Assembly (NCBI RefSeq): GCF_024734665.1
Contig: NZ_CP102931.1
Coordinates: forward strand, 3,408,001 to 3,472,000
Length of the DNA: 64,000 nt
DNA from: Variovorax paradoxus
GTDB taxonomy: Bacteria > Pseudomonadota > Gammaproteobacteria > Burkholderiales > Burkholderiaceae_C
Direction: 5' to 3'
Made by a program: the position numbers and the translations under genes. This document shows, in pieces, positions 42,432 through 50,656 of this stretch. Under the pieces are notes generated by a model, which ran no database searches, was not told the DNA's origin, and saw only the letters and a program-made list of their open reading frames with translations. Position 1 is the first letter of the stretch. Each line of letters starts with the position of its first letter.

Positions 42432-43274
42432 GTGCTGAACCGACGCTCCCTCCTGCTTGCCGCTTTCGGCGCGATCGCCGCGCCTGCCGCGTTCGCGCGC
42501 GAGGCGGCGCCCTCGCTGATGCTGGCCGAGGTCTACCGCCCCGGCATGTCGCTGCACGACTACTGGGTCAGCGAGAAGTACGACGGTGTACGCGGCTACT
42601 GGGACGGCAAGCAGCTCTGGACACGCGGTGGCGAGCGGATCGTGGCGCCGGCATGGTTCACCGCCCCGCTGCCAAAGCAGCCGCTCGATGGCGAACTGTG
42701 GGCGGGACGCGGCCAGTTCGCGCGCGCCGTCTCCACGGTGCGCAGCCAGACGCCCAACGACATCGCCTGGCGCGAGATGCACTTCATGGTGTTCGACCTG
42801 CCCGCGCAGGGCGGCGACTTCACGACGCGCCTCGCCGTGCTGCGCAAGCTGCTGCCGATTACCGATGCGCCATGGGTCGTCGTGGTTCCGCAGGAACGCG
42901 CAACCACGCACGCCGCCTTGCTGGCGCTGCTCGACAAGACAGTAAAGATGGGCGGCGAAGGCCTGATGCTCCACCGCGGCAGCTCCCAGTACCGTGGGGA
43001 GCGCAACAGCAACCTGCTGAAGGTCAAGCCCTACGAAGACGCCGAAGCCCGCGTGGTCGAACACGTGCCCGGCAAGGGCAAGCACAGTGGCCGGCTAGGC
43101 GCGCTGGTGGTAGAGACGGCCGACGGCAAGCGCTTCAAGCTCGGCACCGGACTGACCGACGCCGAACGTGAGAACCCGCCCGCCATCGGCAGCTGGGTGA
43201 CCTACCGCTACAACGGCACCACCGCCAAGGGCCTGCCCCGCTTCGCGCGCTTCATGCGGGTGCGCGAAGGCTAG
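42432..43274 (+). CDS. secreted minimal ATP-dependent DNA ligase (LigE-like)
   Basis: The 280-residue protein has an N-terminal export signal (LNRRSLLLAAFGAIAAPAAFA) whose NRRSLLL core fits a Tat motif, then a minimal ligase with nucleotidyltransferase motif I SEKYDGVRGYWDG (nucleophile Lys), LDGELWAGRG (III), HFMVFDLP (IIIa), GGEGLMLHR (IV), NLLKVKPYEDAEA (V) and a C-terminal OB domain. LigE enzymes of Gram-negative bacteria are predicted periplasmic and linked to uptake or extracellular DNA. I prefer the GTG at 42432, because the alternative ATG (42399) lies in the fabI hairpin. Confidence 0.9.
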   Translation: MLNRRSLLLAAFGAIAAPAAFAREAAPSLMLAEVYRPGMSLHDYWVSEKYDGVRGYWDGKQLWTRGGERIVAPAWFTAPLPKQPLDGELWAGRGQFARAVSTVRSQTPNDIAWREMHFMVFDLPAQGGDFTTRLAVLRKLLPITDAPWVVVVPQERATTHAALLALLDKTVKMGGEGLMLHRGSSQYRGERNSNLLKVKPYEDAEARVVEHVPGKGKHSGRLGALVVETADGKRFKLGTGLTDAERENPPAIGSWVTYRYNGTTAKGLPRFARFMRVREG

Positions 43275-43298
43275 GCCGGCCCTTCGATCGGTCCGGCC
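43274..43298. terminator. GC-rich hairpin between convergent ligase and decarboxylase genes
   Basis: GGCCGG (43274-43279) and CCGGCC (43293-43298) pair across a 13-base loop, extended by two further pairs with one mismatch. It begins at the ligase stop codon and lies in the 37-base convergent gap. There is no U-tract on either strand, so the assignment is tentative. Confidence 0.35.
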
Positions 43299-43311
43299 GG
43301 CAGGCTTGGGC

Positions 43312-45609
43312 CTACTTCACTTCCCTGACGCAGTCCGCGTAGTAGCGCTTCTTGCCCGTCTCGTCGACGCGCGCAACCAGGCCGTGGATGTCTGTCTCGA
43401 AACCCGGGCACTGCGTGTTGAACTCGCGCGAGAACTTGAGGTAGTCGACGATCTTCTTGTTGAAAACCTCGCCCGGAATCAGCAGCGGAATGCCCGGCGG
43501 GTACGGCGTGATCAGGCTGGTGGTGATGCGGCCTTCGAGCTCGTCGATTTCCACGCGCTCGGTCTTGCGGTGCGCGATGTGGGCGAAGGCGTCGCTGGGC
43601 TTCATGGCCGGCGTGAGGTCGCTCAGGTACATCTCGGTCGTGAGGCGGGCCACGTCGTAGCGCGCGTACAGCTGGTGGATGTGCTGGCACAGGTCGCGCA
43701 GGCCGAGGCGTTCGTAGCCCGGATGCTGCTGGCAGAACTCGGGCAGGATGCGCCACATCGGCTGGTTGCGCGCGTAGTCGTCCTTGAACTGCTGCAGCGC
43801 CGTCAGCAGCGTGTTCCAGCGGCCCTTGGTGATGCCGATGGTGAACATGATGAAGAAGCTGTAGAGCCCGGTCTTCTCCACGATCACGCCGTGCTCGGCG
43901 AGGAACTTGGTCACCACGCTGGCCGGGATGCCGGTTTCGGCGAAGTTGCCTTCGAGGTCGAGGCCCGGCGTGACGATGGTCGACTTGATCGGGTCGAGCA
44001 TGTTGAAGCCATCAGCCAATTCGCCGAAGCCGTGCCAGTTGCGCGGCGACTTCTTGTTCTTGGGCTTGCCGTTCTTCTCGCCCTGCATGATCCAGTCGTC
44101 GGCGCGGCCAATGCCTTCTTCAACGAGCTTCTCGGGGCCCCAGACCTTGAACCACCACTCGTCCTTGCCGAACTCCGCCTCGACCTTGCGCATGGCGCGG
44201 CGGAAGTCGAGCGCTTCGAGAATGCTTTCTTCCACCAGCGCGGTGCCGCCGGGCGGCTCCATCATGGCGGCAGCCACGTCGCAACTCGCGATGATCGCGT
44301 ATTGCGGGCTGGTCGATGAGTGCATCAGGTAGGCCTCGTTGAAGAGGTCGCGGTCGAGCTGGCGGTTCTGCGAGTCCTGCACCAGCACGTGGCTGGCCTG
44401 GCTGATGCCGGCCAGCAGCTTGTGCGTCGACTGCGTGGCGAACACCAGCGATTCCTTGGGGCGAACGCGGCGCTTGCCCATCGCGTGATAGGCGCCGTAG
44501 AACGGGTGGAAAGCCGCGTGCGGCAGCCACGCCTCGTCGAAGTGCAGCGTGTCGACGTAACCGTCGAGCATGTTCTTGATGGTCTCGGTGTTGTAGATCA
44601 CGCCGTCGTAGGTCGATTGCGTGAGCGTCATCACGCGCGGCTTGACCTTGTCGGGGTCCACGTCGGCCAGCAGCGGGTTGGCCTTGATCTTGGCCTTGAT
44701 CGCGCTTTGCTCGAACTCGCTCTTCGGGATCGGGCCGATGATGCCGAAGTGGTTGCGCGTGGGCTTCATGAACACCGGAATCGCGCCGGTCATGATGATC
44801 GCGTGCAGGATCGACTTGTGGCAGTTGCGATCGACCACCACCACGTCGCCCGGCGCCACCGTGTGGTGCCACACCATCTTGTTGCTGGTGCTGGTGCCGT
44901 TGGTCACGAAGAAGCAGTGGTCGGCATTGAAGATGCGCGCCGCATTGCGCTCGCTGGCAGCCACCGGGCCAGTGTGGTCGAGCAGCTGACCCAACTCTTC
45001 GACCGCGTTGCAGACGTCTGCGCGCAGCATGTTCTCGCCGAAGAACTGGTGGAACATCTGGCCCACCGGGCTCTTCAGGAACGCCACGCCACCCGAGTGG
45101 CCCGGGCAGTGCCACGAATAGGAGCCGTCTTCCGCGTAGTCGATCAGCGCCTTGAAGAACGGCGGCTGCACGCCCTCGAGATAGCTCTTGGCCTCGCGGA
45201 TGATGTGGCGCGCCACGAATTCGGGGGTGTCCTCGAACATGTGGATGAAGCCGTGCAGCTCGCGCAGGATGTCGTTCGGGATGTGGCGCGAAGTCTTCGT
45301 TTCGCCGTAGATATAGATCGGCACATCGGCGTTCTTGCGCCGCACTTCGCCGATGAAGTTGCGCAGGTTCAGCACGGCCGGGTCGAGGTCGGGGCCGACC
45401 GTGAACTCCTCGTCGTCGATCGACAGGATGAACGCGCTGGCGCGGCTTTGCTGCTGGGCGAACTGGCTCAGGTCGCCATAACTCGTGACGCCCAGCACCT
45501 CGAAGCCCTCGCTTTCGAAGGCCTGCGCGAGCGCGCGAATGCCGAGGCCCGAGGTGTTTTCGGAGCGGAAGTCCTCGTCGATGATGACGATGGGAAAGCG
45601 GAATTTCAT
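43312..45609 (-). CDS. arginine/lysine/ornithine decarboxylase
   Basis: The 765-residue fold-type I PLP decarboxylase has the receiver-like wing domain (IVIIDEDFRSENTSGLGIRA), the core with HCFFVTNGTSTSNKMVWHHT and FDEAWLPHAAFHPFY, and the PLP Lys in ATQSTHKLLAGISQASH; the C-terminal domain begins after residue 600. It converts Arg (or Lys/Orn) to the diamine/CO2, used for acid resistance or polyamine supply. The sequence resembles the biodegradative Arg group most, but substrate cannot be fixed by eye. No antiporter gene is adjacent. Confidence 0.95.
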   Translation of the reverse strand: MKFRFPIVIIDEDFRSENTSGLGIRALAQAFESEGFEVLGVTSYGDLSQFAQQQSRASAFILSIDDEEFTVGPDLDPAVLNLRNFIGEVRRKNADVPIYIYGETKTSRHIPNDILRELHGFIHMFEDTPEFVARHIIREAKSYLEGVQPPFFKALIDYAEDGSYSWHCPGHSGGVAFLKSPVGQMFHQFFGENMLRADVCNAVEELGQLLDHTGPVAASERNAARIFNADHCFFVTNGTSTSNKMVWHHTVAPGDVVVVDRNCHKSILHAIIMTGAIPVFMKPTRNHFGIIGPIPKSEFEQSAIKAKIKANPLLADVDPDKVKPRVMTLTQSTYDGVIYNTETIKNMLDGYVDTLHFDEAWLPHAAFHPFYGAYHAMGKRRVRPKESLVFATQSTHKLLAGISQASHVLVQDSQNRQLDRDLFNEAYLMHSSTSPQYAIIASCDVAAAMMEPPGGTALVEESILEALDFRRAMRKVEAEFGKDEWWFKVWGPEKLVEEGIGRADDWIMQGEKNGKPKNKKSPRNWHGFGELADGFNMLDPIKSTIVTPGLDLEGNFAETGIPASVVTKFLAEHGVIVEKTGLYSFFIMFTIGITKGRWNTLLTALQQFKDDYARNQPMWRILPEFCQQHPGYERLGLRDLCQHIHQLYARYDVARLTTEMYLSDLTPAMKPSDAFAHIAHRKTERVEIDELEGRITTSLITPYPPGIPLLIPGEVFNKKIVDYLKFSREFNTQCPGFETDIHGLVARVDETGKKRYYADCVREVK

Positions 45610-45825
45610 GAGCGGGGCTCCGGACGGACTGACAGACAGGCAATAAGGCGAGGCGCGAAGTGTACGGAATTCGGATGACGAATCTGGTCAGGCTCGTGCA
45701 AGCCATTCGGGCCTGTGCGGCAAGCTCCCTTTCGCCGGCTTGGGCGCAGTACCCCTACGCAGGGCAAGCGCTTGTAGCAGATGCATCAGAATGGCGCGCA
45801 TCGAATAAGGAAAAGAGGAGTCGAC

Positions 45826-46251
45826 ATGGCGAATTCCACCGTCTGGTGGCTGATTGCGGGGGTAGCCATCGTGGTCGAGTTGCTCTCGGGCACCGTCTAT
45901 CTTCTGCTGCTGGCCGCCGGCTTCGCGGCCGCGGCAATCGCGGCTCACTTGGGCTTCGGCACCGTCACCCAGCTGATCGTGGCCTCGGTCATCGGCGTGG
46001 GCGCCGTGCTGACCTGGTACTCGATCCAGCGCAAGCGCCCGCCTGCCCCGCCCACCGGAACCAACCGCGACGTGAACCTCGACATCGGCGAGACCGTGCA
46101 CGTCGATGCCTGGAATGCCGACGGCACGGCGACCGTGCGCTACCGGGGTGCGCAGTGGACGGTGATCCAGCGCGCGGGCCGCACGCCCTCGACCGGCGAA
46201 CACCGCGTGGTCGAAGTCATCGGCAGCCGGCTGGTCGTCGACAAGGTTTAG
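45826..46251 (+). CDS. NfeD-family membrane protein
   Basis: The 141-residue protein has two or three membrane helices (WWLIAGVAIVVELLSGTVYL, AAGFAAAAIAAHLGF, LIVASVIGVGAVLTWYS) and a C-terminal OB-fold (GETVHVDAWNADGTATVRYR, then AQWTVIQRAG). NfeD proteins pair with SPFH/stomatin proteins in membrane quality control; the next gene is such a partner. The start at MANSTVWW follows AAAGAGGAG, an excellent ribosome-binding site. Confidence 0.92.
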   Translation: MANSTVWWLIAGVAIVVELLSGTVYLLLLAAGFAAAAIAAHLGFGTVTQLIVASVIGVGAVLTWYSIQRKRPPAPPTGTNRDVNLDIGETVHVDAWNADGTATVRYRGAQWTVIQRAGRTPSTGEHRVVEVIGSRLVVDKV

Positions 46252-46284
46252 TCAATACGTAGAACTCAGAAAAGGAAGCGCACC

Positions 46285-47214
46285 ATGGAATTTTCGGTCC
46301 CTCTCATCATCCTGGTCATCGCGATCATCTTCATCAGCCAGTCGGTGAAGTTCGTGCCGCAACAGAACGCCTGGGTGCGCGAGCGCCTCGGCAAGTACCA
46401 CGGCACCATGACGCCCGGCCCCAACTTCCTGATTCCGTTCATCGACCGGGTGGCCTACAAGCACAGCCTGAAGGAAATCCCGCTCGACGTGCCGAGCCAG
46501 ATCTGCATCACGCGCGACAACACGCAGCTGCAGGTCGACGGCATCCTGTACTTCCAGGTGACCGACCCGATGCGCGCGAGCTACGGCTCGTCGAACTACA
46601 TCGTGGCGGTGACGCAGCTCGCACAGACCTCGCTGCGCAGCGTGATCGGCAAGCTGGAGCTCGACAAGACCTTCGAGGAACGCGACGTCATCAATGCTCA
46701 GGTGGTCGCCGCCATCGACGAGGCCGCGCTCAACTGGGGCGTGAAGGTGCTGCGCTATGAAATCAAGGACCTGACGCCGCCGAAGGAAATCCTGCTGGCC
46801 ATGCAGGCACAGATCACCGCCGAGCGCGGCAAGCGCGCGCTGATCGCGGCTTCAGAAGGCCGCCGCCAGGAGCAGATCAACATCGCCACCGGCGAACGCG
46901 AGGCCTTCATCGCCCGCTCCGAAGGCGAGAAGCAGGCGCAGATCAACAACGCCCAGGGTGAAGCCGCCGCTATTACCGCGGTCGCCACCGCGACGGCCGA
47001 CGCCATCGAACGCGTGGCCGCGGCCATCCAGAAGCCCGGCGGCGAACAGGCCGTGCAGCTCAAGGTGGCCGAGCGCGCCGTCGACGCCTACGGCAAGGTC
47101 GCGGCCGACTCCAAGACCACGCTGATCGTGCCAAGCAACATGAGCGAGACCGCCGCGCTCATCGCGTCAGCCATGCGCATGGTTCAGGCAGGCAAGCCGT
47201 CGAATCCGACCTGA
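46285..47214 (+). CDS. SPFH/Band 7 stomatin-like protein (QmcA family)
   Basis: The 309-residue protein has one N-terminal membrane helix (PLIILVIAIIFISQSVK), then a SPFH domain: VPQQNAWVRERLGKYHGTMT, GPNFLIPFIDRVAYKHSLKE, and the coiled-coil SEGRRQEQINIATGEREAFI with Ala/Glu-rich repeats. QmcA-type stomatins form large membrane rings and interact with FtsH. It follows the NfeD-like gene by 33 bases with an AAAAGGAAG ribosome-binding site; the two form a conserved operon. Confidence 0.95.
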   Translation: MEFSVPLIILVIAIIFISQSVKFVPQQNAWVRERLGKYHGTMTPGPNFLIPFIDRVAYKHSLKEIPLDVPSQICITRDNTQLQVDGILYFQVTDPMRASYGSSNYIVAVTQLAQTSLRSVIGKLELDKTFEERDVINAQVVAAIDEAALNWGVKVLRYEIKDLTPPKEILLAMQAQITAERGKRALIAASEGRRQEQINIATGEREAFIARSEGEKQAQINNAQGEAAAITAVATATADAIERVAAAIQKPGGEQAVQLKVAERAVDAYGKVAADSKTTLIVPSNMSETAALIASAMRMVQAGKPSNPT

Positions 47215-47239
47215 ACTGACTGCTACAATCGTGGGCTCA

Positions 47240-47330
47240 GGAGCGGTGGATGAGCGGTTTAAGTCGCACGCCTGGAAAGCGTGTGAGGGTTAATAGCCCT
47301 CCGCGGGTTCGAATCCCGCCTGCTCCGCCA
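47240..47330 (+). tRNA. tRNA-Ser (anticodon GGA)
   Basis: The 91-base sequence folds as a class II tRNA: acceptor stem GGAGCGG pairing with CTGCTCC, anticodon stem CACGC/GCGTG with loop CTGGAAA (anticodon GGA at 47274-47276), a long variable arm (GAGGGTTAATAGCCCTC), T-arm GCGGGTTCGAATCCCGC, and an encoded CCA end. It reads UCC/UCU serine codons. An extended -10 (TGCTACAAT, 47221-47229) lies 10 bases upstream. Confidence 0.96.
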
Positions 47331-47377
47331 GAGATTGATTGTTCGTAACCGTTCACGAACATGAAGACAACGCAAGA

Positions 47378-47410
47378 AGTCCAAGTTGCCACAAGCACTT
47401 GGGCTTTTTT
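47378..47410 (+). terminator. intrinsic terminator after tRNA-Ser
   Basis: AGTCCAAGT (47378-47386) pairs with ACTTGGGCT (47397-47405) with one G-T wobble around a ten-base loop, followed by six T. It lies 48 bases after the tRNA and should end its transcript. The remaining bases up to the next gene (47411-47537) hold its promoter region; nothing else is recognisable apart from a GTTCGT/ACGAAC dyad at 47341-47360. Confidence 0.85.
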
Positions 47411-47537
47411 GTCGTCTGGCCCAACCAGACTTGAAAGGCAGTGCGTTGCTTTGCAACAACTTGACTCCTGAACTCGGACACTTTCTTCTGGCAGTACCAT
47501 CCAAAGGTTTTCATTTCAAGCCCACAAAGGAGCCTCG

Positions 47538-47894
47538 ATGGCCGGACAACCGAAAACCCAGCCGCGTGGCAAGACACCGCTGGACCGCACCCTCGAAAAG
47601 AGCGAGCAGGTGGCCGCCGACGTGCAACGGGCATCGGACAACCTCGCCGTGGTGAACACGGTGCTCGAACAGGACCTGCCCGAGGAAGTGCAGGTCGGCG
47701 AGGTGGCGCAGGCCATCGAGCACACGAGCCAACTTGAAGAAAAGCTGGCCAAGTCCGCTGAAAAGCTGGCCGAGGTCAATGCCGCGCTGAGCGAGGAAAT
47801 CGAGAAGCGTCTCGAGGTCACCGCGGAGCGCGACGAAAGCCAGGCTCTGGCCGAGAAGCTCAAGGCAAAGATCCGCGCCGAAAGCTCCGACTGA
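47538..47894 (+). CDS. small coiled-coil protein of unknown function
   Basis: The 118-residue cytoplasmic protein is almost entirely helical and charged: TLEKSEQVAADVQRASDNLA, then LEEKLAKSAEKLAEVNAALS and RLEVTAERDESQALAEKLKA, with clear heptad spacing from about residue 15 to 112. There is no signal peptide, Cys or membrane segment. An AAAGGAG ribosome-binding site is six bases before the ATG. It is followed 92 bases later by a lone receiver-domain protein, a possible partner. No family recognised. Confidence 0.8.
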   Translation: MAGQPKTQPRGKTPLDRTLEKSEQVAADVQRASDNLAVVNTVLEQDLPEEVQVGEVAQAIEHTSQLEEKLAKSAEKLAEVNAALSEEIEKRLEVTAERDESQALAEKLKAKIRAESSD

Positions 47895-47985
47895 ACGGCG
47901 CGCAATACGCCGTCCGTATCCTTTCTCCTACGCTGCATCAGCGTCAGGCACGCTACGCTATTGGTTCTCAAAGCGAAACCACGGC

Positions 47986-48375
47986 ATGGCCCTCATCACG
48001 TTCCTCGTCGAGGACAACAAGACCATCAGGGATAACCTGGTCCCGGCACTCGAGGATTTGGTCAATGGCCGCGTGGTCGGCTTCGCCGAAACCGAGACAG
48101 ACGCCCTCGCATGGCTCGCGGCGCATCCCGACGACTGGCAGCTCCTGATCGTCGACCTGTTTCTGAAGGAAGGCTCCGGCCTCGGCGTGCTGGGCGGCTG
48201 CAAGACCCGCAAGCCCAGCCAGCGGGTGGTGGTGCTCAGCAACTACGTGACGGCGGACATCCGGGCGCGCTGCACGGCACTCGGCGCCGACGCGGTGTTC
48301 GACAAGTCGCGAGACCTCGATGCCTTCATCGAGTACTGCAATGCCAACCGCCCCTCGGGTCTAGCACCGCTCTGA
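47986..48375 (+). CDS. single-domain response regulator (receiver only)
   Basis: The 129-residue protein is a stand-alone CheY-like receiver: ITFLVEDNKTIRDNLVPALE (acidic pair), LLIVDLFLKEGSGLGVLGGC (phosphoacceptor Asp at about residue 52), VVVLSNYVTADIR (Ser in the Thr/Ser position) and AVFDKSRDLDAFIEY (Lys). There is no output domain and no kinase nearby, so it probably works through a protein partner or a distant kinase. A bidirectional terminator follows. Confidence 0.88.
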   Translation: MALITFLVEDNKTIRDNLVPALEDLVNGRVVGFAETETDALAWLAAHPDDWQLLIVDLFLKEGSGLGVLGGCKTRKPSQRVVVLSNYVTADIRARCTALGADAVFDKSRDLDAFIEYCNANRPSGLAPL

Positions 48376-48407
48376 ACCCTGAATAAGCCGCCTTTGAAGC
48401 GGCCATG

Positions 48408-48432
48408 AAAAAAGGGCCCGAAGGCCCTTTTC
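48408..48432. terminator. bidirectional intrinsic terminator
   Basis: GGGCC (48414-48418) pairs with GGCCC (48423-48427) around a CGAA tetraloop, flanked by AAAAAA on one side and TTTTCTCTTTT on the other, giving U-tracts on both strands. It lies between the receiver gene (plus) and the LivJ-like gene (minus), and ends both. Confidence 0.85.
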
Positions 48433-48467
48433 TCTTTTGCGGACAACCGCAGGTTTGCCGAAGCGAA

Positions 48468-49682
48468 TCAGCGCACCACGGCGATCTGCGTGCGTGCACC
48501 ACCCTTGTAGGTGTACAGCGTCAGGGCACCGTTCTTGATGTCGCCCTTTTCGTCGAAGGCGATCGGGCCGGTCACGCCCTTGTATTGCACCTTGCCGACT
48601 TCAGGCAGGTACTTGGCGGGGTCGGACGAACCGGCCTTCACCATGGCTTCGGCCAGCACGTTGACCGCGTCGTACACGTACGGTGCATAGATCTGCACTT
48701 CCACGCCGTTCTTGGTCTTGAACTTGGCCTTGAAGTCTTCCAGCGGCTGCTTGAAGTCGCCGTCCACACCGCCGGCTTCGGCGCACACCACCATCTCTTC
48801 GCCGATGGCATCGCCAGCCAGCTTCGGCAGTTCGCTGGTGCACAGGCCGTCGCCGCCCATGAACTTGACGTTCAGGCCGAGTTGCTTGACCTGCTTGAGC
48901 ATGGGGCCGCCAACGGCGTCCATGCCGCCGAAGAACAGCACGTCGGGCTTGGAGGCCTTCAGCTTGGTCAGGATGGCGTTGAAGTCGGTCGACTTGTCGG
49001 TGGTGAACTCGTGGCCCACGATGGTGGCGCCAGCGGCCTTGGCCGATTTCTCGAACTCTTCGGCAACGCCTTGGCCGTAAGCGGTACGGTCGTCGATCAC
49101 GGCAATGTTCTTGCCCTTGAGCGTTTCGACAGCGTACTTGCCCAGCGTGCCGCCGAGTTGCGTGTCGTCAGCCACCACGCGGAACGTGGTCTTGAAGCCT
49201 TGACGCGTGTACTTCGGGTTGGTGGCCGAAGGCGAGATCTGCGGAATGCCGGCGTCGCTGTAGAGCTTCGAGGCGGGGATGGTGGTGCCCGAGTTCAGGT
49301 GACCGACCACGCCGTTGACCTTTTCGTCCACGAGCTTCTGGGCCACAGCCGTGCCCTGCTTCGGATCGCCTGCGTCGTCTTCGGCGATCAGTTCGAACTT
49401 GGCAACCTTGTCGCCGATCTTGAGGCCCTTTGCATTCAGGTCTTCGATGGCCATCTTGGCGCCGAACTCGTTGTCCTTGCCGAGGTGGGCGATGGCGCCG
49501 CTGGTAGGTCCAACGTGACCGATCTTGACGACCAGTGTTTCTCCGGCAGGTGCGGGTGCAGGTGCAGCCGGGGCCGCAGCCGTTGGCGCGGGCGCTGCAG
49601 CGGGAGCAGCAGCTTCTTCCTTCTTGCCGCAAGCCACGAGCGTGATTGCAGCCAGTGCGACCGCAGTCCATTTCAATTGCAT
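48468..49682 (-). CDS. LivJ-like branched-chain amino acid/amide-binding lipoprotein
   Basis: The 404-residue protein is a class I periplasmic-binding protein. A lipobox (ITLVAC, Cys at residue 18) is followed by a 35-residue Pro/Ala tether, then VKIGHVGPTSGAIAHLGKDN, GVVGHLNSGTTIPASKLYSD and AVIDDRTAYGQGVAEEFEKS, typical of LivJ/AmiC-type proteins. It carries ligands to an ABC importer, but no permease or ATPase gene is adjacent, so it uses components elsewhere. A GGAGG site precedes the ATG. The long tether suggests surface or inner-membrane anchoring. Confidence 0.92.
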   Translation of the reverse strand: MQLKWTAVALAAITLVACGKKEEAAAPAAAPAPTAAAPAAPAPAPAGETLVVKIGHVGPTSGAIAHLGKDNEFGAKMAIEDLNAKGLKIGDKVAKFELIAEDDAGDPKQGTAVAQKLVDEKVNGVVGHLNSGTTIPASKLYSDAGIPQISPSATNPKYTRQGFKTTFRVVADDTQLGGTLGKYAVETLKGKNIAVIDDRTAYGQGVAEEFEKSAKAAGATIVGHEFTTDKSTDFNAILTKLKASKPDVLFFGGMDAVGGPMLKQVKQLGLNVKFMGGDGLCTSELPKLAGDAIGEEMVVCAEAGGVDGDFKQPLEDFKAKFKTKNGVEVQIYAPYVYDAVNVLAEAMVKAGSSDPAKYLPEVGKVQYKGVTGPIAFDEKGDIKNGALTLYTYKGGARTQIAVVR

Positions 49683-49818
49683 GAGAACCTCCAGAACTTG
49701 GATGAAAAGAATAAAAAACCGGTCGTGTGATCCGGGCGCGCTGACCTCGCAAGTTTCGCGCCGCGGACCAGCGGCACCCTCACGCCCTTCCGACCTGCGG
49801 CGCAGTTTAGCCGAGGAT

Positions 49819-50214
49819 TCAGGCTCCGGAAGCTGGCGTAGACCCTGTGTTTTCGCTGAGTTCGGCGGCCATCGCTTCGATCACCAACGCGCGCAAAACG
49901 GCTTCGATTTCATTGCGCAATCGCGGCACCATCGCATCGAGTTGATGCTGAACGGCAGCTGACACGGTGTCGCTCAAACGCTCTTCCAGAGACAGGTCGA
50001 CGCGCTGCAGAACGCGGTGCAACAACTGCTCTTCGAGGCTGACGATTTCCGCCTGCGAAAGCTGCGCAGCTGGCGGCAATGCCATGGCGCTCGCCGGGTC
50101 AGGCTGGGATGCCGGTGCGGCCTGCGGCTCGGGGATCGCGGGCTCCTCCGGGATCTCGAGCACCGTGGTCAGCGTGGGAACGAACCGGGGCGGCGTGCGC
50201 AGTGTGCTGGCCAT
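49819..50214 (-). CDS. conserved small protein downstream of holC, function unknown
   Basis: The 131-residue protein has a Pro-rich linker (EIPEEPAIPEPQAAPASQPD) between an N-terminal basic segment (STLRTPPRFVPTLTTV) and an amphipathic helical domain (LEEQLLHRVLQRVDLSLEER, LRNEIEAVLRALVIEAMAAE). No signal peptide or membrane span. It starts two bases from the holC stop, so it is in the pepA-holC operon. I recall a similar gene downstream of holC in related genomes, but do not know its role. Confidence 0.75.
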   Translation of the reverse strand: MASTLRTPPRFVPTLTTVLEIPEEPAIPEPQAAPASQPDPASAMALPPAAQLSQAEIVSLEEQLLHRVLQRVDLSLEERLSDTVSAAVQHQLDAMVPRLRNEIEAVLRALVIEAMAAELSENTGSTPASGA

Positions 50215-50215
50215 G

Positions 50216-50656
50216 TCAGGGACTCTTTGCGAAGTCGTGCGGCTGGATGGTGTAGCCACGATCGGCATAGTGGCGCCAGCGCGAACGGCCGACCTGGCGG
50301 TCGTTGTCCTCGTTGCTCACGATGTCGATCATGCGTTCATAGCGCTCGAAGCCCGCAGGCACTTCGAGGCCCAGGTTCACCAGCATCTCGCGGTGCGGCA
50401 GCGAGGCCGCATCAGCGCCCTGCGCCGACAGCACGACGGGCGAACGCGCGACCACATGGGCCGGCGCATCGTCTCGGCAGTGCGCGACGAAGTCCACCGG
50501 CGACAGCTGCCAGAGCGCAGCGTCCACGGCGTCGAGCGCCTGCGCATCGCCCACGACCACCACGCGCAGGCCGCGCGTGTTCACGGCCTTGCGAACCAGC
50601 CGGCAGGCGTAGTTCAGCTTGTCCCGCGCGTTGTAGTGAAAGCCGATTTCCGTCAC
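50216..50656 (-). CDS. holC: DNA polymerase III subunit chi
   Basis: The 146-residue protein is HolC, which with psi links the clamp loader to SSB. Motifs: [20 protein letters not shown], then [21 protein letters not shown] and [20 protein letters not shown]. The start is a GTG overlapping the pepA stop (GTGA); the pepA-holC pair is conserved in proteobacteria. Confidence 0.94.
   Translation of the reverse strand: MTEIGFHYNARDKLNYACRLVRKAVNTRGLRVVVVGDAQALDAVDAALWQLSPVDFVAHCRDDAPAHVVARSPVVLSAQGADAASLPHREMLVNLGLEVPAGFERYERMIDIVSNEDNDRQVGRSRWRHYADRGYTIQPHDFAKSP

Noticed and set aside
42399..42432. ATG at 42399 as start of the secreted DNA ligase
   Set aside because: It lies in the loop of the fabI hairpin and adds 11 residues before an otherwise standard signal; kept only as an alternative.
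47237..47500. Small minus-strand frame ending GGIRTRGGLLTLTRFPG
   Set aside because: It is the antisense translation of tRNA-Ser, a well-known false gene.
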